Below are positions 1 through 7,361 of a DNA stretch of 64,000 bases, piece by piece. This DNA comes from CAZLFQ01 sp964625465 (GTDB lineage Bacteria > Pseudomonadota > Alphaproteobacteria > Rickettsiales > Midichloriaceae). The notes beneath the pieces were generated by a model that was not told the DNA's origin, did no database searches, and saw nothing but the letters and a program-made list of their open reading frames with translations. Where the stretch lies: assembly GCA_964625465.1 (NCBI GenBank), contig CAZVFD010000002.1, positions 1 through 64,000 of the forward strand, written 5' to 3'. The translations under genes were made by a program, and so were the position numbers. Positions within the stretch are counted from its first letter, which is position 1, and each line of letters begins with the position of its first letter.

Positions 1-376
<376 letters not shown>

Positions 377-490
377 ACGACTATTTGAAGATGTACTTAA
401 ATGTACACTTCTAGTTTAAAAATTTGCGTCCTATCGTCTTGATATCTTAAAGATGAGTTTTAAAGTTTTTCTATAAAGCATTAAGTTAAA

Positions 491-523
491 AAGCCTCAGG
501 GGTTAAACTCTGGGGCTTTTTTG
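491..523 (+). terminator. Intrinsic terminator after 16S rRNA (family copy 1)
   Basis: A stem of about 10 bp (AGCCTCAGGG against CTCTGGGGCT, with G-U pairs) and a short loop, followed by six T. It ends the 16S transcript. The element is identical over about 34 bases to the copy at 2041 and related to copies at 1481, 2401, 3861 and 4821. Confidence 0.85.
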
Positions 524-564
524 TAAACATAAGCTATAAATTAATATTTTTTAGATGAGAATTT

Positions 565-1170
565 ATGATTGTTTGGGGTGTTTCATTGAAGAATATAGGC
601 CGAAAGAACATTCACGGTAATTGCCCACTTTGTAATTCTCGGGATCTTTACCTTGTTGTCATGCAGAAAGTATTGCATATTTTTTGGATACCAACTTTGC
701 CAACAAGAAAAAGCAAATTTGTGCAGTGCAATCAGTGTGGAAGCCAGTTGCCTGCAGAGCCTTTTTTAATGTCTATGCCGACAAACGAAACAGGTATAAA
801 AACCCCATGGTGGAATTTTTTGGGGCTATTTATTATAATCGGATTATTTATATTTGGCTATTTTTCTGAGAAGTCAGCTAGTTTAGATAAAGTTGCTTTT
901 CAAAATGCCCCTACTGTAGGTGTCTATTTTACTTATGATTTGGAGACTCCATCCTTAAAGAAAACGCCATACACTTGCGCTAAAGTTGAAAAGGTTGATG
1001 GGGATAAAGTTACTGCTCGAATCAGTAAATATGCTTACTCTAAGGAGAAAGAAGCGAGGAAAGCTGCCAGAGATTCAATGAATAATCTGCAAAGCCCCTT
1101 CGGAGACGAAACATATGAAATTTCGAGAGAAAATTTTAAAGCTCTAAAAGTAGTAAGTGTTCTGCGCTAG
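565..1170 (+). CDS. Zinc-ribbon membrane protein, unknown function
   Basis: A 201-residue protein of unknown function. An N-terminal zinc ribbon is visible: CPLC near residues 20-23 and CNQCG near 55-59, separated by a hydrophobic FWIP-type segment as in small bacterial zinc-ribbon proteins. One strong membrane helix follows near residues 80-98 (NFLGLFIIIGLFIFGYF). The last 100 residues are a soluble Lys-rich domain with a YTCAKVEKVDGDKV segment. The predicted topology is a cytoplasmic zinc ribbon, one membrane pass and a tail. The start is ATG with a weak ribosome binding site. It is the first gene of the terminator-separated array behind the 16S gene. I infer no specific role. Confidence 0.7.
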   Translation: MIVWGVSLKNIGRKNIHGNCPLCNSRDLYLVVMQKVLHIFWIPTLPTRKSKFVQCNQCGSQLPAEPFLMSMPTNETGIKTPWWNFLGLFIIIGLFIFGYFSEKSASLDKVAFQNAPTVGVYFTYDLETPSLKKTPYTCAKVEKVDGDKVTARISKYAYSKEKEARKAARDSMNNLQSPFGDETYEISRENFKALKVVSVLR

Positions 1171-1255
1171 TTATGCTTCTGAGTTTGAATAATTGCCAAT
1201 ATTCTATTATGAAAAAGCGGGTTTATGCTTGCAAAATTTGTATACTACAACTGAA

Positions 1256-1284
1256 TTGACATTAGAGTATGCAGGCAGTAATTT
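1256..1284 (+). promoter_or_regulatory. Sigma70-type promoter with no ORF behind it
   Basis: A perfect -35 box TTGACA at 1256-1261, a 17-base spacer, and TAATTT as -10 at 1279-1284. No plausible ORF starts before the terminator at 1481, so the expected product is a non-coding transcript of about 220 bases. Confidence 0.5.
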
Positions 1285-1290
1285 TCCTTA

Positions 1291-1513
1291 GGCATCTTGA
1301 GCGTTTGCAGCACCTAGGTTGTTCGACAGAGATAATCTAACTGTATCACTTTCAATAGCAGACAACGGGTGAAACCTGCCTAGAATCTAATCCTATTGAT
1401 AAGTTTTTTCGCGAGCTATAATTTGCTATCATTTTATATTTGGAGGCAGTCAAGGTTTTTGTTTAAAGGTTAAGTAAGGAAGCCTCAGAGGTTCAAATCT
1501 CTGGGGCTTTTTG
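1291..1513 (+). ncRNA. Candidate small RNA, family not identified
   Basis: The 460-base stretch between the zinc-ribbon gene and the gene at 1632 has no ORF but has a good promoter (1256-1284) and ends in an intrinsic terminator (1481-1513). In between, the RNA can form a long irregular hairpin: GCAG 1307-1310 with CTGC 1376-1379, CACC 1311-1314 with GGTG 1368-1371, and GTTGT 1318-1322 with ACAAC 1362-1366. A rod of this length, with internal loops, would suit 6S RNA, but I could not match the conserved 6S bubble, nor the tmRNA or SRP RNA signatures. It could also be a decayed gene that kept its ends. Confidence 0.4.
1481..1513 (+). terminator. Intrinsic terminator (family copy 2)
   Basis: AGCCTCAGAG pairs with CTCTGGGGCT around a TTCAAAT-type loop, then a T run. 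It has the same core as the terminator behind 16S, and closes the putative small-RNA transcript. Confidence 0.8.
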
Positions 1514-1631
1514 TTATTGCGTATTTTTTTATCGGATTTCTCAAAATACTTTTTTTTTGTAATATGCTACGATTATATTAGATTAAGGTTGGAGACCTTG
1601 GTTTTGTGTGATTAATATAAAGGGGGTTTAT

Positions 1632-2030
1632 ATGAAACAAGTTAATATAGAAGAATTTAAAAAGAGTCCACACATTGGAGGATATACTCCTAAAACAGTG
1701 GATGATATTATTTTACTTGCAAAAAACAAAGGATTGCTAACCTTCTTGGAAGAAATGTCGTATGGCGATATGAAAAGTTTAAAAGCTAAACCTCTTGTAC
1801 GTCCTAAGAGTAGGGAAGTTTATTTGGCATGTAGTACGGCTATGAGGGGCTGTTTTGATGAAACAATTCGTGCTTTTGAAAATCAGTATACACCTTCCTA
1901 TGCAAATAGGCTTCTGGATCTTCTTGTTGATAGTGTTTATGCGGGAAAACATGGAGTTAAGGCGTTAGAAAAGGCAAAAACAGAATTAGAATCTGGAATT
2001 GGAAATGGAAATGGTTGTAGCATAGTTTAA
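1632..2030 (+). CDS. Small unknown protein ending in a CaaX-like box
   Basis: A 132-residue protein with no recognised family. The start is the ATG at 1632, chosen over an upstream GTG at 1608 because a strong AAAGGGGG site lies at 1619-1626. The body is soluble, mixed helical and Lys-rich, without membrane segments or signal peptide. The C-terminus is a flexible Gly-Asn linker followed by Cys-Ser-Ile-Val as the final four residues. Cys-aliphatic-aliphatic-X after a flexible tail is the recognition pattern of eukaryotic prenyl transferases, which bacteria lack; effectors of some intracellular bacteria use it to reach host membranes. Role as an effector is inference. Terminators flank the gene, so it is probably transcribed alone. 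Confidence 0.7.
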   Translation: MKQVNIEEFKKSPHIGGYTPKTVDDIILLAKNKGLLTFLEEMSYGDMKSLKAKPLVRPKSREVYLACSTAMRGCFDETIRAFENQYTPSYANRLLDLLVDSVYAGKHGVKALEKAKTELESGIGNGNGCSIV

Positions 2031-2040
2031 TTTATACTTA

Positions 2041-2074
2041 AAGCCTCAGGGGTTAAACTCTGGGGCTTTTTTGT
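2041..2074 (+). terminator. Intrinsic terminator (family copy 3)
   Basis: Identical over about 34 bases to the terminator behind the 16S gene at 491. It lies 10 bases after the stop codon of the CaaX-like gene. Confidence 0.85.
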
Positions 2075-2127
2075 TGCTATATTCCCGATAATAGTATACA
2101 ATTACACATCAAACTAGGGAGAAAAAT

Positions 2128-2376
2128 ATGAATAAATCACTAATTGCTGGGCTATTAATTGTATTTGCATTAACTGGCTGTACGACAAATAAAAAATATA
2201 CATTGAGAAATCCAAATAACAATGACGTAGTGACTTGTGGTGGAAGTGTTACAAACGTATTAGATAAGTCTTTGCAAGACTCGCTTGGTTACGATCATTT
2301 TGGTGATATAAGTGCTCGCCAATGTGTAATTATGTATACAGGTCAGGGCTATAAACTTATTAAAACTGATAAATAG
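2128..2376 (+). CDS. Small lipoprotein, paralog A
   Basis: An 82-residue predicted lipoprotein. The signal peptide has a lipobox Leu-Thr-Gly-Cys with Cys at residue 18, so the mature protein is about 65 residues and membrane-anchored by lipidation. Mature-domain motifs are a LRNPN segment, a VTCGGSVT segment, a later Cys and a GQGYKL segment near the end. All of these recur in the protein at 3594 (LKNPKTG, ATCGGSAT, GQGFQKV), so the two are paralogs; two conserved mature cysteines could form a disulfide. The ribosome binding site AGGGAG sits just before ATG. Function unknown. Confidence 0.8.
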   Translation: MNKSLIAGLLIVFALTGCTTNKKYTLRNPNNNDVVTCGGSVTNVLDKSLQDSLGYDHFGDISARQCVIMYTGQGYKLIKTDK

Positions 2377-2400
2377 TATTTATTTCTAATTGAGTCTTAA

Positions 2401-2431
2401 AGCCTTGGAGAGCAATCTCTGGGGCTTTTTT
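2401..2431 (+). terminator. Intrinsic terminator (family copy 4)
   Basis: AGCCTTGGAG pairs with CTCTGGGGCT (three G-U pairs), a six-base loop and a T run. It closes lipoprotein A. Confidence 0.8.
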
Positions 2432-2477
2432 TGTTGGGCTATTACATTAATTTACGCATTTGCGGTGCTTTGTTAAC
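2428..2477 (+). repeat. Duplicated upstream region, copy 1
   Basis: Starting in the terminator T run, this stretch (TTGTTGGGCTA, then TTTACG, then TTGCGGTGCTTTGTT) is closely similar to 3884-3930. Both copies directly precede an effector-like gene (2536 and 3992) and directly follow a lipoprotein terminator, so the segment probably carries the promoter of these genes and was copied with them. Confidence 0.7.
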
Positions 2478-2535
2478 CTTTTTTTTACCTTTCGTTTATA
2501 AAATCATATCAAGATGAATCGCAAAGAGAAATTGC

Positions 2536-3495
2536 ATGAAGACAAAGTTTGATTTTCTTTTAGGGCTAAAAGAAGAAACGATAAGTGATAAGGAATTAAA
2601 TCAGAACCATCGCATCAAAATTGAAATGCAGGCAAATAGTTTATATGTTGAAATAAGTGGATCGCAGCCTGACACTAAAGAGTTAGAAGTCGAGAATGCG
2701 AAACAGGAGGACCTAAAAACCATAAAACATGCTGTAGAATATTTGTTAGATTTACAAAAGAGGTTAGCACAGCGTGTTGAACAGAAGTCAGCCTCTTCGC
2801 CTAAATTATCTACAAAGCCACCAAGACTCTTAGATACTCAGCCTGCTGTTAGCTCTTCTTCTCAATCTGCTTCTTCAAGTTCATCATCAACTTCATCTAC
2901 ATCTACATCTCAATCCCAAGAAGTGACACAGCAAGGGTTAGCTTCTACTCCTCCCCAGTCATCTTTAGATGTGAGACCAAGAAGAGTTGTAGAATTTGCA
3001 GTTGATACAGATCCTAAGCCAATCAAACCTATTGATTTTACTCGTCGAAGTAAGTCTAGAGCACAGCTTTTTAAGGACAAACGGAGTCAGGTTTTTCAAA
3101 AAGCAAGGGATAAAGGACAGGGGCAGCAGGTTTTATTAATAGCTGCACTTGAAACAAGAGAGATTAAACTGCAAAAAAGGAACAGGACTGCAGAAGCTAA
3201 GCCAAAAAGTCCTCTCTCCGAATCTGCAACTCCGTCTAAGATAAAAGAAGAAAAGCAGAGTGCTGACGCAGCTGCAGCTACTAGCTCAGCAGTAAGCGAT
3301 GCAGTTCTTGAAAGAAAATCTCGATTCACATTTTTGTCCTCAGAAGAATCAGCGGCAATTAGAAGTTCGACAGCGTCAACTTCGCTTTCAAGTAGCAGCA
3401 GTACCTCTGATTATACCAAGCCAGTAGTTCTAGCTGGCGAGCTTCCTACCGTCCCAAAGCAAAAGTCTCCTGAAAAAAAAGGACGCGATAGGTAG
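2536..3495 (+). CDS. Ser/Lys-rich disordered protein, effector-like
   Basis: A 319-residue protein of unknown function. The first 85 residues look folded, ending in a helical segment (LLDLQKRLAQRVEQ). The rest is low complexity: Ser/Thr runs near residues 110-130 and again near the C-terminus, Lys/Arg-rich helical stretches between, and short SP motifs (KPKSPLSE, KQKSPEKK). It has no signal peptide and no membrane segment. Such composition is common in secreted effectors of Rickettsiales, but that role is inference. It lies between the two lipoprotein paralogs and behind the duplicated upstream region at 2428. Confidence 0.65.
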   Translation: MKTKFDFLLGLKEETISDKELNQNHRIKIEMQANSLYVEISGSQPDTKELEVENAKQEDLKTIKHAVEYLLDLQKRLAQRVEQKSASSPKLSTKPPRLLDTQPAVSSSSQSASSSSSSTSSTSTSQSQEVTQQGLASTPPQSSLDVRPRRVVEFAVDTDPKPIKPIDFTRRSKSRAQLFKDKRSQVFQKARDKGQGQQVLLIAALETREIKLQKRNRTAEAKPKSPLSESATPSKIKEEKQSADAAAATSSAVSDAVLERKSRFTFLSSEESAAIRSSTASTSLSSSSSTSDYTKPVVLAGELPTVPKQKSPEKKGRDR

Positions 3496-3531
3496 TGTAT
3501 AGCGTCTAGTGGCTAGAATTGTGGTTAGTAT

Positions 3532-3560
3532 TTGACTTGTCAGTACTATTTTGCTATAAT
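3532..3560 (+). promoter_or_regulatory. Strong sigma70-type promoter of lipoprotein B
   Basis: TTGACT at 3532-3537, a 17-base spacer, and a perfect TATAAT at 3555-3560. The start codon at 3594 follows about 27 bases after the expected transcription start. Confidence 0.75.
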
Positions 3561-3593
3561 TGCCCCAAATGCTTTGTAATTATTGAGGTTTTT

Positions 3594-3833
3594 ATGAAAA
3601 AAGTTCTAATCGTTGCTGCTGCTCTTTTTGCGCTTGTAGGTTGTACTACACCTAAGACAGTTCTGAAAAATCCTAAAACAGGCCAAGTTGCTACATGTGG
3701 TGGAAGTGCTACAGGTTCATTAGTTGGCGGTGTGCTTGGATACCATATTGAAAAGTCTAATGACACTGATTGCGTTGCTGAATATATGGGGCAAGGCTTC
3801 CAGAAAGTAAGCACTAAAGAAGGCTCGTTCTAA
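3594..3833 (+). CDS. Small lipoprotein, paralog B
   Basis: A 79-residue predicted lipoprotein. The signal peptide begins MKKVLIVAAALFALVGC with the lipobox Cys at residue 17. The mature part shares LKNPKTG, ATCGGSAT and YMGQGFQKV with paralog A at 2128. Start at 3594 was chosen because it yields a complete signal peptide and follows a GAGG site; a longer reading from 3519 adds an unlikely leader. A Gly-rich stretch (GSLVGGVLGY) follows the conserved CGGSAT motif. The last 15 codons, stop codon and terminator are duplicated at 4744-4848. Function unknown; probably an envelope protein from a strong own promoter. Confidence 0.82.
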   Translation: MKKVLIVAAALFALVGCTTPKTVLKNPKTGQVATCGGSATGSLVGGVLGYHIEKSNDTDCVAEYMGQGFQKVSTKEGSF

Positions 3834-3859
3834 TAACGTGCTTTAGTTAAGATTTAAAA

Positions 3860-3889
3860 AAAGCCTCAGATTTCTCTGAGGCTTTTTTG
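3860..3889 (+). terminator. Intrinsic terminator (family copy 5)
   Basis: A perfect 10-bp stem (AAGCCTCAGA with TCTGAGGCTT), a four-base loop and a T run. It closes lipoprotein B and is nearly identical to the copy at 4818. Confidence 0.88.
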
Positions 3890-3930
3890 TTGGGCTACTA
3901 TATTATTTTACGTTTTGCGGTGCTTTGTTT
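3884..3930 (+). repeat. Duplicated upstream region, copy 2
   Basis: Similar to 2428-2477, with shared TTTTTTGTTGGGCTA and TTGCGGTGCTTTGTT blocks. It lies between the lipoprotein B terminator and the gene at 3992. Confidence 0.7.
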
Positions 3931-3991
3931 ACTTTTTATTAATCTTCTTGTAATACGATATCTGTAAGCATAATAAAAGGATTGAAAAGAC

Positions 3992-4729
3992 ATGGTTAAG
4001 AAAAAGCATGACGAGATCTCTCTTAGTGAAGAAGCGGCTGCACGCTTTGCTGAAGAGAGGAGAATTAAAGAAGAGCAACAAAATAAGGAAAAAGCAAATA
4101 TACCAGAGTTTAAATTGGCGCAACGACCGCATCCTAAAGGAGTAAAAACAAGAAAAGAAAAAGTGGGTGCAGCAATCCAATTTGGCGGAGCGCTAGGCAT
4201 GTTGGCAGCCTCTCTTGCAATTGCAGTAGCAGTTGTTGGCACAATAATGACTGGAGGTGCTGCATTGCCTGCATTTGCAGCTGTGGGCGCCCTAGTTTTG
4301 CCAGCGGTAATACCGTCTCTAGTAGCTAATCTAACTGGCATTGCTATAGGGGCTAGTGGACGCAACGACAGAGAAAAGGCAAATTTAGCAGTTGATACGA
4401 ATAATGTTAAAGAATGTAAGGAGCGTTGTCCAAAATTGTATGAAGTGGCTCAAGGTGTAGTCGAAAAGCATGGCTTTAAAAATGAAAAGGATAAGATAAA
4501 AAAGATTGCAGAACAACTATCAAAACTAGGCGATAAAAATTTGATGGAGTACGAAAATTTTGTAAAGGGTTTTAAGCCCCATGTGGCAAAATATAGTGAT
4601 TTGTCGGAACTAGTAAAAGATAAGGACAAAAGCCATGCTCAGAGTAAAGCTCAAGACAATAACCCTAAAGTAGATAGCCCAAGAGGTGTGACAGTGTCAA
4701 AAGCTAGAAGTGAAGGAAGGTCACTTTGA
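3992..4729 (+). CDS. Membrane protein with charged flanks, unknown
   Basis: A 245-residue protein without recognised family. Residues 1-55 are highly charged and helical. Residues 60-120 hold two adjacent membrane helices rich in Ala, Gly and Val, joined by a Gly/Pro turn (TGGAALPAF). The C-terminal 120 residues are soluble and Lys-rich with two Cys (ECKERC), ending in a disordered tail with an SPRG motif that also occurs in the protein at 12113. A hairpin in the membrane with both ends in the cytoplasm is plausible and is typical of membrane-inserting effectors of intracellular bacteria; this is inference. It forms the payload between lipoprotein B and a duplicate of that gene's 3' end. Confidence 0.65.
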   Translation: MVKKKHDEISLSEEAAARFAEERRIKEEQQNKEKANIPEFKLAQRPHPKGVKTRKEKVGAAIQFGGALGMLAASLAIAVAVVGTIMTGGAALPAFAAVGALVLPAVIPSLVANLTGIAIGASGRNDREKANLAVDTNNVKECKERCPKLYEVAQGVVEKHGFKNEKDKIKKIAEQLSKLGDKNLMEYENFVKGFKPHVAKYSDLSELVKDKDKSHAQSKAQDNNPKVDSPRGVTVSKARSEGRSL

Positions 4730-4743
4730 AAAGCTTTTTATTT

Positions 4744-4791
4744 ATGGAGCAAGGCTTCCAGAAAGTAAGCACAAAAGAAGGGTCGTTCTAA
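4744..4791 (+). pseudogene. Duplicate of the lipoprotein B 3' end
   Basis: An open frame of 15 codons (MEQGFQKVSTKEGSF, stop) matching the end of the lipoprotein at 3594 except for a few substitutions. The match continues through the stop region, the TAATAACGT sequence and the terminator at 4818. There is no start region or signal peptide, so it is a fragment. It sits 15 bases after the stop of the gene at 3992. The same topology occurs at dxs and atpG. Confidence 0.85.
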
Positions 4792-4817
4792 TAACGTACT
4801 TTGTATAAGATTTAAAA

Positions 4818-4848
4818 AAAAGCCTCAGATTTCTCTGAGGCTTTTTTA
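4818..4848 (+). terminator. Bidirectional terminator (family copy 6)
   Basis: AGCCTCAGA pairs with TCTGAGGCT, with an A run before and a T run after. It can therefore end transcripts from both sides, including the sucCD operon arriving on the minus strand. Confidence 0.85.
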
Positions 4849-4872
4849 GTTTTATAGATTCGATTGTTAAGG

Positions 4873-5748
4873 CTACTTCTTCAATGCTTTTAGCATTGTT
4901 TGGCCTAATGTTGCTGGAGATTCAGAAACGTGAATGCCAACAGATTTCATAACTTCAATCTTAGCTTCAGCGGTGTCATTGCCACCAGAAACAATAGCTC
5001 CAGCATGGCCCATACGTTTACCAGGAGGAGCTGTGCGACCTGCAATAAAGCCAACGACTGGTTTTTTCTTCTTACTGCTTCTGAGGAATTCAGCACCTTC
5101 AACTTCTGCGCTACCACCGATCTCACCGATCATGATAATAGCTTCTGTGCCATCATCTTCCATAAACATTTGCAAACAATCGACGAAGTTTGTTCCATTT
5201 ACAGGATCGCCACCAATACCAACGCAAGTAGACTGCCCCAAACCAACAGCTGTTGTTTGTGCTACTGCTTCGTATGTAAGTGTTCCAGAACGCGATACGA
5301 TACCAATCTTACCTTTCTTATGAATATAACCAGGCATGATACCAATCTTACATTCATCTGGAGTTATAATGCCTGGGCAATTTGGTCCAATAAGGCGTGT
5401 TTTGCTCCCTTTTAGAGCTTTTTTGACACGAACCATGTCCATAACAAGAATACCTTCGGTGATACAAACTACGAGCTCAACTCCAGCATCTATTGCTTCT
5501 AAAATTGCATCAGCAGCAAAGGGAGGTGGAACGTAAATTGCCGAAGCATTGCAGCCAGTTTTAGCGCGAGCTTCGTGCACAGTATTAAATACTGGAAGGT
5601 TTAGATGTTTCTGACCGCCTTTACCAGGGGTAACACCGCCAACCATATTTGTTCCATATGCCACAGCTTGCTCAGAGTGGAACGTACCTTGTGCCCCAGT
5701 AAAACCCTGACAAATTACTTTTGTGTTTTTATTTACTAAAATAGTCAT
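4873..5748 (-). CDS. sucD: Succinyl-CoA synthetase alpha subunit
   Basis: A 291-residue alpha subunit of succinyl-CoA synthetase (ADP- or GDP-forming), the TCA-cycle enzyme that makes ATP or GTP from succinyl-CoA; cytoplasmic heterodimer or tetramer with SucC. The N-terminal CoA-binding Rossmann domain includes TKVICQGFTGAQGTFH near residues 9-24 and KGGQKHLNLPVF. The phosphohistidine region GHAGAIVSG lies near residues 248-256, with the active His in GHAGA. Length matches the family. Its ATG overlaps the sucC stop by one base (TAATG), so the two are translationally coupled. The operon ends at the bidirectional terminator at 4818-4848. Confidence 0.97.
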   Translation of the reverse strand: MTILVNKNTKVICQGFTGAQGTFHSEQAVAYGTNMVGGVTPGKGGQKHLNLPVFNTVHEARAKTGCNASAIYVPPPFAADAILEAIDAGVELVVCITEGILVMDMVRVKKALKGSKTRLIGPNCPGIITPDECKIGIMPGYIHKKGKIGIVSRSGTLTYEAVAQTTAVGLGQSTCVGIGGDPVNGTNFVDCLQMFMEDDGTEAIIMIGEIGGSAEVEGAEFLRSSKKKKPVVGFIAGRTAPPGKRMGHAGAIVSGGNDTAEAKIEVMKSVGIHVSESPATLGQTMLKALKK

Positions 5749-6938
5749 TATGCAGCCTCTCTTGATTTTTCTACAGCTTCTACGATTTTTTGTGCAGCAT
5801 CACCTAAGTCTTTTGCAGACACTAGATTCAAACCTGATTGGTCGAGCATAGCTCTTCCTTTATCAGCGTTTGTTCCCTCAAGCCTAACGACTACTGGGAC
5901 TTTGATGCCGATTTCTTTTGCTGCATTTATAACGCCATCAGCAATAATATCGCAACGCATGATACCACCGAAAATATTCACCAATATTCCTTTCACATTT
6001 TTGTCTGATAGAATAAGTTTGAATGCTTCTTTTACACGTTCTTTAGTTGCGCCACCGCCTACATCTAGGAAGTTTGCAGGATCACCACCATATAATTTAA
6101 TAATGTCCATAGTAGCCATTGCAAGACCAGCACCGTTAACCATACAACCGATATCACCAGTCATTCTGATGTAATTTAGCTCGTGTTTAGATGCTTCGTA
6201 CTCTAATGGGTCTTCCTCAGTGATATCTCTAAGTTCAACGATATCAGGATGACGATAAAGAGCGTTTGAATCAAAATTTAATTTTGCATCAAGCGCTAAG
6301 AATTCACCTTGCTTAGTCTCAATAAGTGGGTTGATCTCAAGTTGTGAACAATCCTTGTCAACAAAAGCCTTGTAAATAGCTTTTACAAACTTTGACATTT
6401 TTTTGATTTGTTCGCCTTCAAGTTTCAAGCCGAAAGCTATTTTGCGACAGTGAAAATCTTGAATGCCAATAGTAGGGTCTATCGAAACGTTGATAATCTT
6501 CTCTGGGCTTTTGTGCGCAACTTCTTCGATATCCATGCCGCCTTCTGTAGAAGCGATCAATGTTACGCCAGATGTTTGTCTATCTAGTACTGCAGATAAA
6601 TAGTACTCATGTTTAATATCTGAGCCTTCTTCGATATACACTTTGTTTACTACCTTACCTTCTGGGCCAGTTTGATGTGTAACTAATGTCATGCCAATCA
6701 TAGCTTCGGCATATTTTTTAGCTTCCTCTACTGTTTTAGCTAGTTTAACACCACCACCTTTGCCGCGTCCACCTGCATGGATTTGAGCTTTTACTACGGC
6801 AACTTTGGCTCCCATTTCGGTTAAAACTTTTTTAGCCGCAGCCTCTGCCTCTTTAGCATTGTCTGCAACAATTCCTCTGGGAACAGGCACGCCATATTTT
6901 GCGAGTACGGCTTTGGCCTGATATTCATGTATATTCAT
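5748..6938 (-). CDS. sucC: Succinyl-CoA synthetase beta subunit
   Basis: A 396-residue beta subunit of succinyl-CoA synthetase, providing the nucleotide-binding ATP-grasp domain. The sequence starts with the family's MNIHEYQAKAVLAKYGVPVP and shows the Gly-rich nucleotide-binding strand (HAGGRGKGGGVKLA) near residues 52-65, then the C-terminal ligase domain with FLDVGGGA and VNIFGGIMRCD. Length is normal. It is the first gene of a sucC-sucD pair with a one-base overlap. The start is preceded by an AAGGAGTG-like ribosome binding site. Confidence 0.97.
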   Translation of the reverse strand: MNIHEYQAKAVLAKYGVPVPRGIVADNAKEAEAAAKKVLTEMGAKVAVVKAQIHAGGRGKGGGVKLAKTVEEAKKYAEAMIGMTLVTHQTGPEGKVVNKVYIEEGSDIKHEYYLSAVLDRQTSGVTLIASTEGGMDIEEVAHKSPEKIINVSIDPTIGIQDFHCRKIAFGLKLEGEQIKKMSKFVKAIYKAFVDKDCSQLEINPLIETKQGEFLALDAKLNFDSNALYRHPDIVELRDITEEDPLEYEASKHELNYIRMTGDIGCMVNGAGLAMATMDIIKLYGGDPANFLDVGGGATKERVKEAFKLILSDKNVKGILVNIFGGIMRCDIIADGVINAAKEIGIKVPVVVRLEGTNADKGRAMLDQSGLNLVSAKDLGDAAQKIVEAVEKSREAA

Positions 6939-7160
6939 CAGATCACTCCTTGTTGATAATTTTGTCGATGTACTTCTCAGAATACCAGTTTTTGGCTAGA
7001 AAACAAGAGAGTGCTTAGGAGTTTGTAAATGTTAATTAAATATTAAAATGTCAATAAAAAAATTAACGATTTGTTAATAATTTGATGATACAAAGCGCTG
7101 CAAAATGTGTTATTATTATATTGTGGAAATGGATAATACTCATTTTTAGAGGTGATGAGC

Positions 7161-7361
7161 ATGGTAAATGAAACAAAATTTCGTAAAGAGTTGGAGCATT
7201 TTAGAGCAGAACATCAATCTGTTGAAAATCAAATAATGAAGGCTGTATCTGCCAAAGTTGTGAACCAATTTGAAGTGCAAAAACTTAAAAAACACAAGCT
7301 TGAATTAAGAGATAAAATCGCTGAGCTTGAGTCTTACCTAGTTGGCGATATTGTTGCCTAA
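7161..7361 (+). CDS. DUF465 (YdcH-like) coiled-coil protein
   Basis: A protein of about 66 residues that is almost entirely helical, with the DUF465 pattern: an N-terminal helix (EFRAEHQSVE type), a turn with Val/Asn, then LKKHKLELRDKIAELE. DUF465 proteins are small, abundant, often paired with core genes, and of unknown function. ATG at 7161 was chosen because GAGGTG lies 7 bases before it; in-frame starts at 7152 (GTG) and 7155 would add two or three residues. Its stop overlaps the 3' end of convergent trmB by 4 bases. Confidence 0.85.
   Translation: MVNETKFRKELEHFRAEHQSVENQIMKAVSAKVVNQFEVQKLKKHKLELRDKIAELESYLVGDIVA

Noticed and set aside
1291..1513. tmRNA (two-piece, permuted) or SRP RNA
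   Set aside because: A TTCGACAGAG segment and a GCAGACAAC segment recall tmRNA, but the frame stops after four codons and no acceptor stem with T loop is found; the SRP GGAAGCAGC motif is absent. A candidate small RNA of unknown family is retained.
4930..5536. Plus-strand ORFs under sucD
   Set aside because: Antisense shadows of a strongly conserved gene.
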